Part shown: piece after piece, positions 1 to 8,841 of the stretch
Position numbering within the stretch: the stretch's first letter is position 1
How the letters are laid out: every line of letters starts with the position of its first letter
NCBI RefSeq assembly: GCF_002967715.1
Contig: NZ_PUIA01000069.1
Span: 424,651-488,650 of the forward strand
Direction: 5' to 3'
DNA length: 64,000 bases
From: Blastopirellula marina
GTDB lineage: Bacteria > Planctomycetota > Planctomycetia > Pirellulales > Pirellulaceae
Made by a program: the position numbers and the translations under genes
Notes under the pieces: model-generated
What the model saw: only the letters and a program-made list of their open reading frames with translations
Told to the model about the DNA's origin: nothing
Database searches by the model: none

Positions 1-117
1 AAAGCACCTATCTGCGTCTCAAATTGACATGAAGGATGCGTTAGCCTTCGCTTTCGCGTGGTGCCTCGATAGGATGAGAGCAATCCTAGTTCCAATTACC
101 TCTAAAGTGATGCGACT

Positions 118-1047
118 GTGACGTTCACGGAAACTTGCCAAGCCACTTCAACCGAAACCGCTTGGCTATTTATCAATCGAATTGCCGGCGGATATGACAA
201 GCCGCAGCGGCATGAGAGTCTGCGCGAGCTTCTCAAGGACCTGGGGTTGAACACGGTCGAAATTAATTCTCCCGAGCAGTTGACCTTCCAATGGGAAGAC
301 GAAGCTGTTCCGCGTCCCGATTTCATTGTTTCTGTCGGGGGGGATGGAACGGCCGCCATGATCGCGGGCCAGACAGGTGGAACCGTACCTATTGCGATCT
401 ACCCAGCCGGTACCGAGAACATCCTCGCCAAGTACTTACAAATCCCCACCGATATTGGGGCCTTTGCGAAGATGCTGTCGAAACGTATCGTTCGGCGATT
501 CGATGCAGGGCAACTTGGCGACCACACTTTTTTGCTGATGCTGTCCGCGGGGTTTGAAGCTGAAGTCGTGCACCATGTTCATCAGCGACGAAATGGGCAC
601 TTGACCAAGTTTCACTATGTCAAACCGACGTTTGAAATGCTTGCGAAGTACCCATACCCTAAGCTGGAACTCGATATCGAGCTCGCCGATGGCAGTCGGA
701 CGCAAACCGAAGGCTTCTGGGTATTTGCCTTTAACGTGCCTCGTTACGCGTTGGGCTTCGAGATGACACCCGATGCCGTTCCTGACGACGGCCTGCTCGA
801 CATCTGCGTACTGACTCAGAAGGGCTTTGGGGCGACGGCTTCCTACATCACTTCACTCCTCTCAGGCACCATCACGAAGCGAAGCGACGTACAGCGGTTT
901 AAGGCCCTCAGCGTTGATATCCGCTGCCCATCCGGCCCTGTTCCTCTGCAAACAGACGGCGACCCGGCCGGCTTCACGGATATCCGACTCTCGGTCCTTC
1001 CTAGCTACCTGCCGTTGATTGTCCCTCCGAAGCGAACCGACAAATAA
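118..1047 (+). CDS. Diacylglycerol/lipid kinase family protein
   Basis: This 309-residue protein has the diacylglycerol kinase catalytic fold. The nucleotide-binding motif GGDGT is at about residues 74-78, and a PAGTEN segment follows near residue 97 where DgkB/YegS-type enzymes have PLGTGND. Such enzymes phosphorylate the hydroxyl of diacylglycerol or a related lipid with ATP at the cytoplasmic face of the membrane; the true substrate cannot be read here. The GTG start is the first possible start after an in-frame stop at 103-105. The gene stands alone, with about 180 nt before kdsA. The C-terminal half matches the second DGK domain only in general layout. A sphingoid or ceramide-type lipid substrate is an alternative. 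Confidence 0.75.
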   Translation: MTFTETCQATSTETAWLFINRIAGGYDKPQRHESLRELLKDLGLNTVEINSPEQLTFQWEDEAVPRPDFIVSVGGDGTAAMIAGQTGGTVPIAIYPAGTENILAKYLQIPTDIGAFAKMLSKRIVRRFDAGQLGDHTFLLMLSAGFEAEVVHHVHQRRNGHLTKFHYVKPTFEMLAKYPYPKLELDIELADGSRTQTEGFWVFAFNVPRYALGFEMTPDAVPDDGLLDICVLTQKGFGATASYITSLLSGTITKRSDVQRFKALSVDIRCPSGPVPLQTDGDPAGFTDIRLSVLPSYLPLIVPPKRTDK

Positions 1048-1225
1048 CTCGATTCCTTCCATGCCAGGCAAATAGGTCGGATGGGAATTTCTGCGGACTC
1101 GTGGCAAAATACGCCTAACCGAGATTTCGCCCTAAGTCTTTGCGAATAATTAACCTGAGACGCCCTGGGAGAATCTTCGGCGGGAAAATAGGATGGATGA
1201 TTCCCCACTAGTCACGAGATAGCCC

Positions 1226-2050
1226 TTGAACGATTCGGCCCCCAATTCATCGACGTTTGCCCTGAACTCACAAGGGCAATTGCTTCTCATCGCAGGCCCC
1301 TGCGTGCTTGAGTCGCGCGAATTGTCATTCCAAATTGCAGAGCATTTGTGCCATCTGGCCCAGCGGCTGCCAATTCAATTGGTCTTCAAAGCATCGTTCG
1401 ATAAAGCGAACCGTACTAGCATTCATTCGTACAGAGGATTGGGGCTGGAAGAAGGTTTAAAGCTTTTGGAAGCCGTTCGTACCGAGTTTCAAATTCCCGT
1501 CACGACGGATCTCCACGAATCTTATCAAGCCGCTTCCGTGGGACAGGTTTGCGATATCCTTCAGATTCCAGCTTTTCTCGCTCGGCAGACTGACTTGTTA
1601 GTTGCCGCGGCACAAACCGGAAAGTCCGTCAACGTGAAGAAGGGGCAGTTCATGGCTCCCTGGGATATGAAGCACGTTGTCGAAAAGCTCAAGGAAGCCG
1701 GTGCCCGAGAAACCTTTTTGACCGAACGGGGAACGTTCTTCGGATACGGTCGACTCGTCAATGACATGCGAAGCCTGATTGAAATGCGATCACTCGGTGT
1801 ACCGGTGGTCTTCGACGCGACACATAGCGTCCAGGAGCCCGGCGGACTGGGAAGCCAGACCGGCGGAAATCGCGCGATGGTTCTTCCCCTTGCCAAGGCC
1901 GCCGCAGCGGTTGGTATCGATGGGCTGTTCCTGGAAACCCATCCCGATCCTGACAAGTCCCCCAGCGACGGTCCGAACATGGTTCCCCTGTCGGAACTGG
2001 AAAATTTTCTTCAGCGTATTTTGGCCGTCCGCGCAGCGGCCCAAGGTTAA
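1226..2050 (+). CDS. kdsA: 2-dehydro-3-deoxyphosphooctonate aldolase (KDO-8-phosphate synthase)
   Basis: The 274-residue product condenses phosphoenolpyruvate with arabinose 5-phosphate to make KDO 8-phosphate, a precursor of the LPS inner core. Family motifs run in order: AGPCVLES near the N-terminus, [10 protein letters not shown], the metal/PEP loop [25 protein letters not shown], and [16 protein letters not shown] at the C-terminal end. Length is normal for the family. The start is TTG and gives a short polar leader before the first beta strand. It ends only 9 nt before the following lipoprotein gene, so the two are probably co-transcribed. Together with the glycosyltransferase at 32.8-33.8 kb it argues for a KDO-containing envelope glycolipid. 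Confidence 0.93.
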   Translation: MNDSAPNSSTFALNSQGQLLLIAGPCVLESRELSFQIAEHLCHLAQRLPIQLVFKASFDKANRTSIHSYRGLGLEEGLKLLEAVRTEFQIPVTTDLHESYQAASVGQVCDILQIPAFLARQTDLLVAAAQTGKSVNVKKGQFMAPWDMKHVVEKLKEAGARETFLTERGTFFGYGRLVNDMRSLIEMRSLGVPVVFDATHSVQEPGGLGSQTGGNRAMVLPLAKAAAAVGIDGLFLETHPDPDKSPSDGPNMVPLSELENFLQRILAVRAAAQG

Positions 2051-2059
2051 TCAACTCTC

Positions 2060-3916
2060 ATGAGCCGCACGCATCGAACCTCTGTCATCCTCCTATTGCT
2101 CATCGTTTCTGTGTTGGGATGCGGTGGCAGGAAGATTCGTCCACAGGTCGACGATACCAAAGCGACCGTAGCGACCGATGGTGGCAGTTCCAAGCAATTC
2201 GTCGACCAGGCCATGACTTACCTGCGCGACCTGGATCGCTATCCAGCCGGCAAGGTCAAGGTCGAAGTACTCGAGCGTATGAATCGCTGGCTCATGTCCC
2301 AAAAGTTAGATCCCACCTGGCAGCCCGATCCTATGGTGGCCGAACTTCCCGATACGATTCGTAGCCTGCCAGGCTTGCAAGATCTGGAAAGTCGTGGATT
2401 CCTTGACCAGCCAGAGCAATTCACCGGTGTCACGTTTCGCGGTAGTGAGTTTGATTTTCTGGTAGGTACCTTTTGGGCCAAGACCATTTCGGACTGGATC
2501 CGTAAGAATCAAACGCCCCAGGCCGATATGCAGGCCTTTTTAGACGCGCAGATCGATCAAACGCTCGACGATAGCCAGGTCAACGACCTTGGGCTGGCTT
2601 ACCTGCTGTTCGATTGGACCGTCCGGCACATTCACCCAGTTCGCGCGAATGAACTGGAGGAAGGGAAGTTCGCACCTGGCACCAGTCGCGATACCTGGAA
2701 CGCATTACAACTGAACGAAGGAGATGCCCTGGAACGGGCCCGTGTGTTCATTCAACTGTGCCGCCAACAAGGCCTGGATGCTGTTGTCGTAAAGTTCGGC
2801 AACTCGGACAAAGTTCCTCAGGTCGTCGGCGTGGCAATCGGCCGGGAGTTGTTTCTCTTCGACATGGCCTACGCACTTCCAATCTCCGAGAAAGACGGCC
2901 AGGGCATACAGCGTCTATCACACCTGGTAGATCACCCCGAAGACCTGGAAGCGATGGCGTCAGAGAACTACAAGTATCCCGTCACGGCCGAGGATATCGA
3001 GAAGGTCACGCTGTTGATCGATGCCCCGTCGACCTCGTTGACCCAGGCAACACAGTTGCTGGAAGGAGTTCTTTCCGGCGACTCGACCATGAAAGTTCAC
3101 GTCGCCCCGTCCTCGCTGAAGGATCATCTGTCGAATTTCCAGGGAGTCACCGACATCCAGTTGTGGACGGTTCCCTTCGAAGCAGAAGCGGCGATCACCA
3201 AGCGTCTGGACGATCCTGTTCTGAAGCCTCTATTCCAGGTCGAACGCTGGATCTACGACACGATGACTCCCTTTGCCGTCGCGCGATCCTTGCAATTGAT
3301 GTGCAAATTCGACGACGAGACGCAGCAGAAGGGTGCCCGGTCGATGTATATGGATACGCGTCTGATGGAACGTCAGTTCCGAATCGCCAATCCACGCGAA
3401 CAACTCGAAATGATGCAAATGGCAGGCATGGATTTGCCCGATGACCCCAAGGTTCAGCAGTTCTTTCTCGACCGCGTTCAAAAGAACGTTTTACTGTGGC
3501 GAGAACTGGCCAGTTTCAATCTTGGGGTAATCGCGTTGGGAGACGCGCAGTACGACTCGGCGATCTACTTCTTTGAAGAAGGAACTCTCAAAGAGTTTCC
3601 CTCCACGCGATTTAAATCAGCAACGTTCTATGGCATTGCCCGCAGCGCAGAAGCACTCGCGCGGCAAGACGAGAACAAAGAGATGGCCCAAAAGGCCTAC
3701 GATTTCTATACCAGTGACGATGACGTGCTGTCTCCGTATCGCCGCGGTAATGCCCTGCGGGCCGAGCGTTTGCCGTTGTTGGAATCTAAGAAAAAGGCCG
3801 AGCAGGAACAGCCTGCAGAAGATTCTGAAATGAAGGAATCTGCCCGAGAAACCAAGGCTGAAGAACCGAGCAAGACGGAGCCGTCTCAGCCAGAGCCTGA
3901 GACGCCCGAAAGCTAA
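2060..3916 (+). CDS. Large lipoprotein with transglutaminase-like core and TPR-like C-terminal part
   Basis: This 618-residue protein begins with a basic n-region, a leucine/valine-rich h-region and a lipobox ending in Cys21 (LGC), so it should be a lipoprotein. Residues of roughly 210-290 resemble the transglutaminase-like domain common in planctomycete lipoproteins (a GDALERARVF segment followed by LCRQQG), but the residue expected to be the nucleophilic cysteine appears to be alanine. Residues of about 480-570 look like tetratricopeptide helices. The tail (after about 575) is rich in Glu, Lys and Pro. It is 9 nt downstream of kdsA. Function is unknown; an envelope scaffold is a guess. Confidence 0.7.
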   Translation: MSRTHRTSVILLLLIVSVLGCGGRKIRPQVDDTKATVATDGGSSKQFVDQAMTYLRDLDRYPAGKVKVEVLERMNRWLMSQKLDPTWQPDPMVAELPDTIRSLPGLQDLESRGFLDQPEQFTGVTFRGSEFDFLVGTFWAKTISDWIRKNQTPQADMQAFLDAQIDQTLDDSQVNDLGLAYLLFDWTVRHIHPVRANELEEGKFAPGTSRDTWNALQLNEGDALERARVFIQLCRQQGLDAVVVKFGNSDKVPQVVGVAIGRELFLFDMAYALPISEKDGQGIQRLSHLVDHPEDLEAMASENYKYPVTAEDIEKVTLLIDAPSTSLTQATQLLEGVLSGDSTMKVHVAPSSLKDHLSNFQGVTDIQLWTVPFEAEAAITKRLDDPVLKPLFQVERWIYDTMTPFAVARSLQLMCKFDDETQQKGARSMYMDTRLMERQFRIANPREQLEMMQMAGMDLPDDPKVQQFFLDRVQKNVLLWRELASFNLGVIALGDAQYDSAIYFFEEGTLKEFPSTRFKSATFYGIARSAEALARQDENKEMAQKAYDFYTSDDDVLSPYRRGNALRAERLPLLESKKKAEQEQPAEDSEMKESARETKAEEPSKTEPSQPEPETPES

Positions 3917-3929
3917 AACCTTGAAGCTC

Positions 3930-4790
3930 CTACCAGGTGAATTTCCGCTGGGTAATTCGCTCGTAGGCTTCGATATACTTGGCTCGCGTTTTCTCGATCA
4001 CTTCCTGCGGAAGAGCAGGGGGCTCGCTATTCTTGTCCCAAGTGCTCGCCTCTAACCAGTCGCGGACAAACTGCTTGTCGAACGATGGCGGGCTCATCCC
4101 AACCGCGTATTCATCTTGAGGCCAGAAGCGAGAGCTATCCGGCGTTAGCACTTCGTCGATCAGCAGCACCTCGCCGTTGACGACGCCCCATTCAAACTTG
4201 GTGTCGGCGATGATAATGCCGTGTTCAAGTGCCCGCTGAGCACCGGCCTGGTAGACGGCAATGCTCTTTTCTCGGAGCAAATTCGCCATCTCAGCGCCGA
4301 CAATTTCCACCATCCGCTCAAACGAGATATTCTCGTCATGCCCCGTTTCGGCCTTGGTGGCTGGCGTAAAGATTGGCTCCGGCAGCTTGGCGGCCTGCTC
4401 TAATCCGGCCGGCAATGGGATATCGCAGACCGTTTGGCTGCGTTGGTATTCCTTCCAGCCTGAACCGGCCAGGTAACCTCGCACGACACATTCGATCGGA
4501 ATGACTTCGGTCTTGCGGGCCAACGTCGAGCGGCCATCAAGCTCTCCGAGATCGACATCGCCAGCCAGGTTCATTTGCTGAACGTCCGTCGAAATCAGGT
4601 GGTTTGCGATATCCAATGTCTCGAACCAGAACAGGCTCATCTGCGTCAGTACCCGCCCCTTATCCGGAATGAGTGACGGCAGAATGTAGTCAAACGCACT
4701 GATTCGGTCCGACGCGACCAACAATACCTGGTCGCCCAAATCGTAGACGTCACGCACTTTGCCCTGCCGAACAGGATAGTTAAGACCCAT
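3930..4790 (-). CDS. purC: Phosphoribosylaminoimidazole-succinocarboxamide synthase (SAICAR synthetase)
   Basis: This 286-residue enzyme joins CAIR and aspartate with ATP in purine synthesis. Family segments visible are [15 protein letters not shown] near the N-terminus, [30 protein letters not shown], and ADTKFEWG followed by [14 protein letters not shown]. The length matches the long form of PurC found in yeast and many bacteria. It converges on the lipoprotein gene, leaving 13 nt between the two stops. The 277 nt upstream hold no gene I can support. No purine riboswitch was recognised upstream. Confidence 0.95.
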   Translation of the reverse strand: MGLNYPVRQGKVRDVYDLGDQVLLVASDRISAFDYILPSLIPDKGRVLTQMSLFWFETLDIANHLISTDVQQMNLAGDVDLGELDGRSTLARKTEVIPIECVVRGYLAGSGWKEYQRSQTVCDIPLPAGLEQAAKLPEPIFTPATKAETGHDENISFERMVEIVGAEMANLLREKSIAVYQAGAQRALEHGIIIADTKFEWGVVNGEVLLIDEVLTPDSSRFWPQDEYAVGMSPPSFDKQFVRDWLEASTWDKNSEPPALPQEVIEKTRAKYIEAYERITQRKFTW

Positions 4791-5067
4791 GTTTTTCCGA
4801 TTTGAGTCGCTAAAGGGGATATACTGGAAACCTGGAGCCAGATGATCGTTCCAATCGTATTGGCCCGTTCAACCGGCATTTTGCCACAGGCAGTCTCTTG
4901 GAAACAGACCTGGCAAACGCGATTGGCCGCAGACTTAGCCCAGGCGACATACCCCACGAGATAGACATTTTCGTGGTTCATCCCGGCATGGCCGACGATT
5001 AGAATTGAAAGAGCGTGCTATCACGCGGGGAAAGCAGCATGATTGGCATTCTCGATTAACCCCCTGA

Positions 5068-6579
5068 ATGAGAGCGAGCCGGGTTTTGCCCAAACTAACG
5101 TTTCGAATTCCTAACGAATTGACCATTTCGGACGAGGACTGCCGCGTAATTCACGTGGTTGGCTGCGATCGACTGGTCCGCGCTACGTCTATTAAGCGAT
5201 CTGACGACCGTCTTGTTCTTGAACTATTAGAGACGGACGGAGTAAAGGTTAAAGTCCCCTTTCGAAACGATCGCCGCTCTTCTCAGATCTTGTCGACCTG
5301 TGCACTGCGAGTCGACAACAAGACGCCTTACAGCTTGTTGCTTGAACTGGCTCGTGGTTCGCTGTTCCGCTTTCGTACGCTTTCTAATGCTTGCCTGGAT
5401 GCCGAACTCGACCTGCTAGACGTGACAAAGAAGCACTTGCAGGATGCAACCAATTATTTTGCCAGAGCAGCCGTAGCGAAAGAGGATCCCGAAGAATCGG
5501 ATGCGTTGGCGGCCAAGAGCCTGTCGTTCTCACTGAAGGGGCTTTCGCACCTGGAACATGTCTACGCGACGGCTTCGTTCCATGCCCTCTCGAAACAGTC
5601 TGGCGAACGGGCTTTCCTGCGCGGTATCGCCTTGACAGAACCGTTTTCGGCCGAGATCAAACCACTGCTCACGCAGTCGTTGAACACGATTCTCGTCGAA
5701 CCCAACTGGAAGCAGTGCGAAGCCGAAGTTGGCCAGTACGACTGGTCGGAAGTCGACGCCACGTTAGATGCTGTCCGCGATCAAGGTCATGCGACAGTCC
5801 TCGGGCCGATGTTTTGCCTGGATCGATTCGCGACTCCAGATTGGCTCTATCTGTGGGAAAACGACTTCGAGGAAGTGCTCAGTTCCGTTACGAAGTACAC
5901 CCAGGCCCTGATCCAGCACTATCGCAATCGTGTCGATTTGTGGTACTGTGCGGCAGGCCTGAACGCTCAGACATCGCTCGATTTAAAAGAAGAGCAGCGG
6001 CTTCAGGTGCTGCTGCATATTATTCAAACGGTTCGCACGGCTGGCCTGCGAGCACCCCTGTTGGTTAGTTTCGCCAAGCCTTGGGGCGAGTACATGACCA
6101 GCCGCGATCGCGAGTTGGCTCCCATTCACTTCGCAGAAGAGTTGGTCCGGGCCCGCGTTGGCATTACCGGGATTGGACTCGAGCTGAATTTCGGAGAACT
6201 GAATCCGGCGACGTACTATCGTGGATTCTTCGACGTAGTCGATTTGCTCGACTATTGGAGCCTGCTGGGCGTTCCGCTTTTTGTGACGTTATCGGCCCCC
6301 AGCTCGTGGCGTCCTGACGAGAACGCACTGTATGACGTGAATCGCGAGAAAGAACCGCTCGAACGAATCAGTCGCCGCACCCAGCGAGAAATGGTCGAGC
6401 ACATCCTGCCGGCCCTGCTGACCCACCCACAGGTGCAAGGGGTGTTCTGGAGCCAGGTCTCTGATACCCAACCCCACCGCTTTCCCCATGCAGGCCTTCT
6501 TGATCCCCGCGGACGTCCTAAATCCGCTGTGACCAAGATGACCCAACTGATCCGCACTTACTTCCCCGAAAATATTTAG
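5068..6579 (+). CDS. GH10-like TIM-barrel protein, probably catalytically inactive
   Basis: The 503-residue protein resembles glycoside hydrolase family 10 (xylanase) from about residue 190 on. There is an LNTILVEPNWKQCE strand, EVGQYDWSEVDATLDA (the usual place of 'P..G.FNF..AD'), and a terminal VFWSQVSDT followed by GLLDPRGRPKSA, as in GH10 C-termini. The acid/base Asn-Glu pair is replaced by Asn299-Ala300, and the Thr-Glu nucleophile on strand 7 by Thr407-Leu408. There is no signal peptide, so it is likely cytoplasmic. Residues 1-190 are a separate unassigned region. It could be a sugar-binding or structural derivative. The family call comes from motif order and is not proven. Confidence 0.6.
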   Translation: MRASRVLPKLTFRIPNELTISDEDCRVIHVVGCDRLVRATSIKRSDDRLVLELLETDGVKVKVPFRNDRRSSQILSTCALRVDNKTPYSLLLELARGSLFRFRTLSNACLDAELDLLDVTKKHLQDATNYFARAAVAKEDPEESDALAAKSLSFSLKGLSHLEHVYATASFHALSKQSGERAFLRGIALTEPFSAEIKPLLTQSLNTILVEPNWKQCEAEVGQYDWSEVDATLDAVRDQGHATVLGPMFCLDRFATPDWLYLWENDFEEVLSSVTKYTQALIQHYRNRVDLWYCAAGLNAQTSLDLKEEQRLQVLLHIIQTVRTAGLRAPLLVSFAKPWGEYMTSRDRELAPIHFAEELVRARVGITGIGLELNFGELNPATYYRGFFDVVDLLDYWSLLGVPLFVTLSAPSSWRPDENALYDVNREKEPLERISRRTQREMVEHILPALLTHPQVQGVFWSQVSDTQPHRFPHAGLLDPRGRPKSAVTKMTQLIRTYFPENI

Positions 6580-6686
6580 AAAACGTTAAGGGGGCACGTT
6601 TTTTCGGAAGCCCGCAGCCCCTACAATTAGGGTCTTGGCGTTCCCGCCAGGAAATTTTGCTTTTGACGCTTAGGAGTTTTCTTGCC

Positions 6687-6905
6687 ATGTCAGTTTTGAA
6701 GTGGATGTGCTCGGCCAGCTTGGTCATGGGCCTGATGGTATTCTCGATTGGTTGTAACTCGAAGACCGCTGAACCACCGGTTGAAAGCACCGGTGAACCC
6801 GAAATCACCATGCCAGCTGAAGGTGATGCAGCCCCAGCAGAAGCTGCTCCAGCGGCTGAAGAAGCTGCCGAAGCACCTGCTGCTGAAGAAAAGCCCGCCG
6901 AGTAA
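6687..6905 (+). CDS. Small Ala/Glu-rich lipoprotein
   Basis: This 72-residue protein has a lipoprotein signal ending at IGC (Cys23), followed by a low-complexity tail of alanine, glutamate and proline. The ATG at 6687 is preferred over an upstream in-frame TTG because an AGGAG ribosome site lies about 10 nt before it and the signal peptide then has normal length. It is followed by a strong intrinsic terminator, so it is a single-gene unit. I recognise no family. Such tiny acidic lipoproteins are frequent in planctomycetes and may only decorate the envelope. Confidence 0.65.
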   Translation: MSVLKWMCSASLVMGLMVFSIGCNSKTAEPPVESTGEPEITMPAEGDAAPAEAAPAAEEAAEAPAAEEKPAE

Positions 6906-6933
6906 GCTTTTCGGCATTCGCTCGCAGAAACCC

Positions 6934-6966
6934 AAAAGCACCCAGCAAACACTGGGTGCTTTTGCT
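6934..6966 (+). terminator. Intrinsic terminator after the small lipoprotein gene
   Basis: A perfect 12-bp stem (AAAAGCACCCAG with CTGGGTGCTTTT) encloses a 6-nt loop and runs into T residues. It lies 29 nt after the stop codon. The A-rich 5' arm means it could also work in the other direction. Confidence 0.85.
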
Positions 6967-7143
6967 TGCGCGAAACAAGGAAATCGAGAATAAGTCTCGT
7001 AAAACTTGATTCCCTTTGCCCCATTATTCAAACTAGACTTTCTTACCCATCCCCCCGAATCAAACCATTGCAATACAGTCCTGGGCTGCGTCTTGGCTAT
7101 ATCAAGACACTAAAGCCGAGGTTCGTCGGTCGGAGCTACCATC

Positions 7144-8757
7144 ATGTCGTTGTATCGTGTCTTGTTTTCCTTGCTGATCATTACCTCGCTGCTCGCCGGA
7201 CCGGCCATCGGCGACGAACCAACCGCCAAGAAAGATGGCGAACGAACGGAAAAGGAAGTAATAGATAAAAAGGAGTCCCCCAAGCACGACTCGAAAGAGC
7301 ACCAAAGGAAGAACAACGAAAGCAAGAAGGACGACAAGCAGCACAAACACGGCGACCAAAAGAAGGACAAGCAGAAAGCATCCGCCCCAAAGAAACCGTC
7401 GAAGGACGCTGCGAAAGAGGAAGAGTCCAAGAGGGAAGCAAAGCCGAAGAAGGAAGTGAAGCCGGCCCCCCAAAAAGAAGAACAGAAGAAAGACGAGAAG
7501 CCCAAGCCGTCGCAGGATGACGCGAAAGATAAAGCTGAAAAGAAAGACGCCGGCGACCCACCCAAGGAAGACGCTCCGAAAAAGGAGATGAAGCCTGAGC
7601 CGAAAAAGGAAGAGCCAACTCCCGCTAAGACCCCAGCTCCCGAACCCAAGATCGAAGCGGGAAAACCCAAGCAAATGGAGTCGAAGCTTGAGCCCAAAGC
7701 GGAAGAAAAGCACGAACAAATTCCCGCCCCCAAAGAAGCCCCTAAACCTGAACCCAAGCCAGTTCCTCCGCCGGTTGCCAAGCCAGATCCGAAGAAACTT
7801 GCCGCCACGGATTTAAGCCAGGTCGATGAAGACTTCGCACTCCAAGGCGAATACTACGGAAAACTGCGATTACCCGGAGGGATTCTCGAAACGACGGGGA
7901 TTCAAGTGATTGCCCGCGGCGACGGCAACTTCGTCGGACGTCAGCTACGCGGCGGCTTGCCAGGCAATGGCTGGCGAAACGGTCAGTTGATCGATCTGAG
8001 CGGCAAACGAGATGGCGAAACGCTCGTTCTCAGCCAAGGCAATTACCAGGTACTTGTTCGCGGTGGCAAAGCGATCGTGGTCAACTCGGCTGGCGATACC
8101 TTGGGCATCCTGACCAAGGTCCAACGCCGCAGCGAGTTGCTGGGGCTTAAACCAAGTTCCAAGGCAACGGTCCTATTCGATGGAACATCCACAGATAAAT
8201 TCATTGACGCCAAGGTCAACGAAAAAGGGGAACTGCAAATCGGCACGGTCACAAAAGACCCAGTCCAGGATTTCCGTCTTCACATCGAGTTTCGCCTGCC
8301 CTACATGCCATATGCTCTGGGTCAGGCTCGCTCTAATAGCGGTCTCTACATCCAGGAACGCTACGAAGTCCAAATTCTCGACTCGTTCGGTCTGCCAGGC
8401 GAGTTCAACGAATGTGGGTCGCTCTATCGTACCAAGAGCCCTGACATCAACATGTGCTTTCCTCCGTTGGCGTGGCAGACCTACGATGTCTATTTCACGG
8501 CTGCCCGTTTCGATAATGAAGGAAACAAGATTTCGCCGGCTCGCATCACGGTCCAGCACAACGGTATCCTGGTCCAGGACAACTACCTGATCCCCAATAA
8601 AACTGGTGCCGGCAAGCCTGAAGGTGCCGACGCTCGCCCGATCAAGCTGCAAGATCACGGCAACCCAGTCGTGTTCCGCAACGTTTGGATCGAGTACCTG
8701 GGCGGCCCAGTCGTGACCAACCAGGCTGAAACCATCGTTACGCCTGAAAAGAATTAG
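7144..8757 (+). CDS. Secreted DUF1080 (3-keto-disaccharide hydrolase-like) protein with a long charged linker
   Basis: The 537-residue protein starts with a Sec signal peptide (cleavage near AIG-DE, residue 24). Residues of about 25-210 are a lysine/glutamate/proline-rich, presumably disordered region built of KKE and PKP units. The C-terminal part (about 345-525) is a DUF1080 beta-sandwich: it opens with TVLFDGTSTDKF, carries LHIEFRLPY, SNSGLYIQERYEVQILDSFG and NECGSLY, and ends with VVFRNVWIEYLGG. DUF1080 members cleave 3-keto-disaccharides or bind sugars in the envelope. A hairpin terminator follows. The charged spacer is odd for the family and may bind envelope polyanions; that is inference. 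Confidence 0.85.
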   Translation: MSLYRVLFSLLIITSLLAGPAIGDEPTAKKDGERTEKEVIDKKESPKHDSKEHQRKNNESKKDDKQHKHGDQKKDKQKASAPKKPSKDAAKEEESKREAKPKKEVKPAPQKEEQKKDEKPKPSQDDAKDKAEKKDAGDPPKEDAPKKEMKPEPKKEEPTPAKTPAPEPKIEAGKPKQMESKLEPKAEEKHEQIPAPKEAPKPEPKPVPPPVAKPDPKKLAATDLSQVDEDFALQGEYYGKLRLPGGILETTGIQVIARGDGNFVGRQLRGGLPGNGWRNGQLIDLSGKRDGETLVLSQGNYQVLVRGGKAIVVNSAGDTLGILTKVQRRSELLGLKPSSKATVLFDGTSTDKFIDAKVNEKGELQIGTVTKDPVQDFRLHIEFRLPYMPYALGQARSNSGLYIQERYEVQILDSFGLPGEFNECGSLYRTKSPDINMCFPPLAWQTYDVYFTAARFDNEGNKISPARITVQHNGILVQDNYLIPNKTGAGKPEGADARPIKLQDHGNPVVFRNVWIEYLGGPVVTNQAETIVTPEKN

Positions 8758-8796
8758 CTACCGGCGTGGGGCAACGCCAAGAGTGACTTACACGCG

Positions 8797-8835
8797 ATCC
8801 CCCTTTCAAGCACTTTCGCTTCTGAGGGGGATTTT
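8797..8835. terminator. Hairpin between two convergent genes
   Basis: Arms ATCCCCCT (8797-8804) and AGGGGGAT (8825-8832) enclose a 20-nt loop and are followed by TTT on the + strand. It sits between the convergent stops of the DUF1080 gene and the FHA-SpoIIE gene and may serve the + strand gene. Confidence 0.6.
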
Positions 8836-8841
8836 CGTGGA

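Noticed and set aside
4646..4981. 111-codon reverse frame upstream of purC with several cysteines
   Set aside because: It overlaps purC in another frame, has no good start site and no zinc-finger pattern beyond chance.
7110..7808. Reverse-strand open frames of 205-232 codons inside the DUF1080 gene
   Set aside because: They mirror the Lys/Glu-rich linker (AAG/GAA give CTT/TTC), yielding Phe/Ser/Leu-only text. No domain, no ribosome site.
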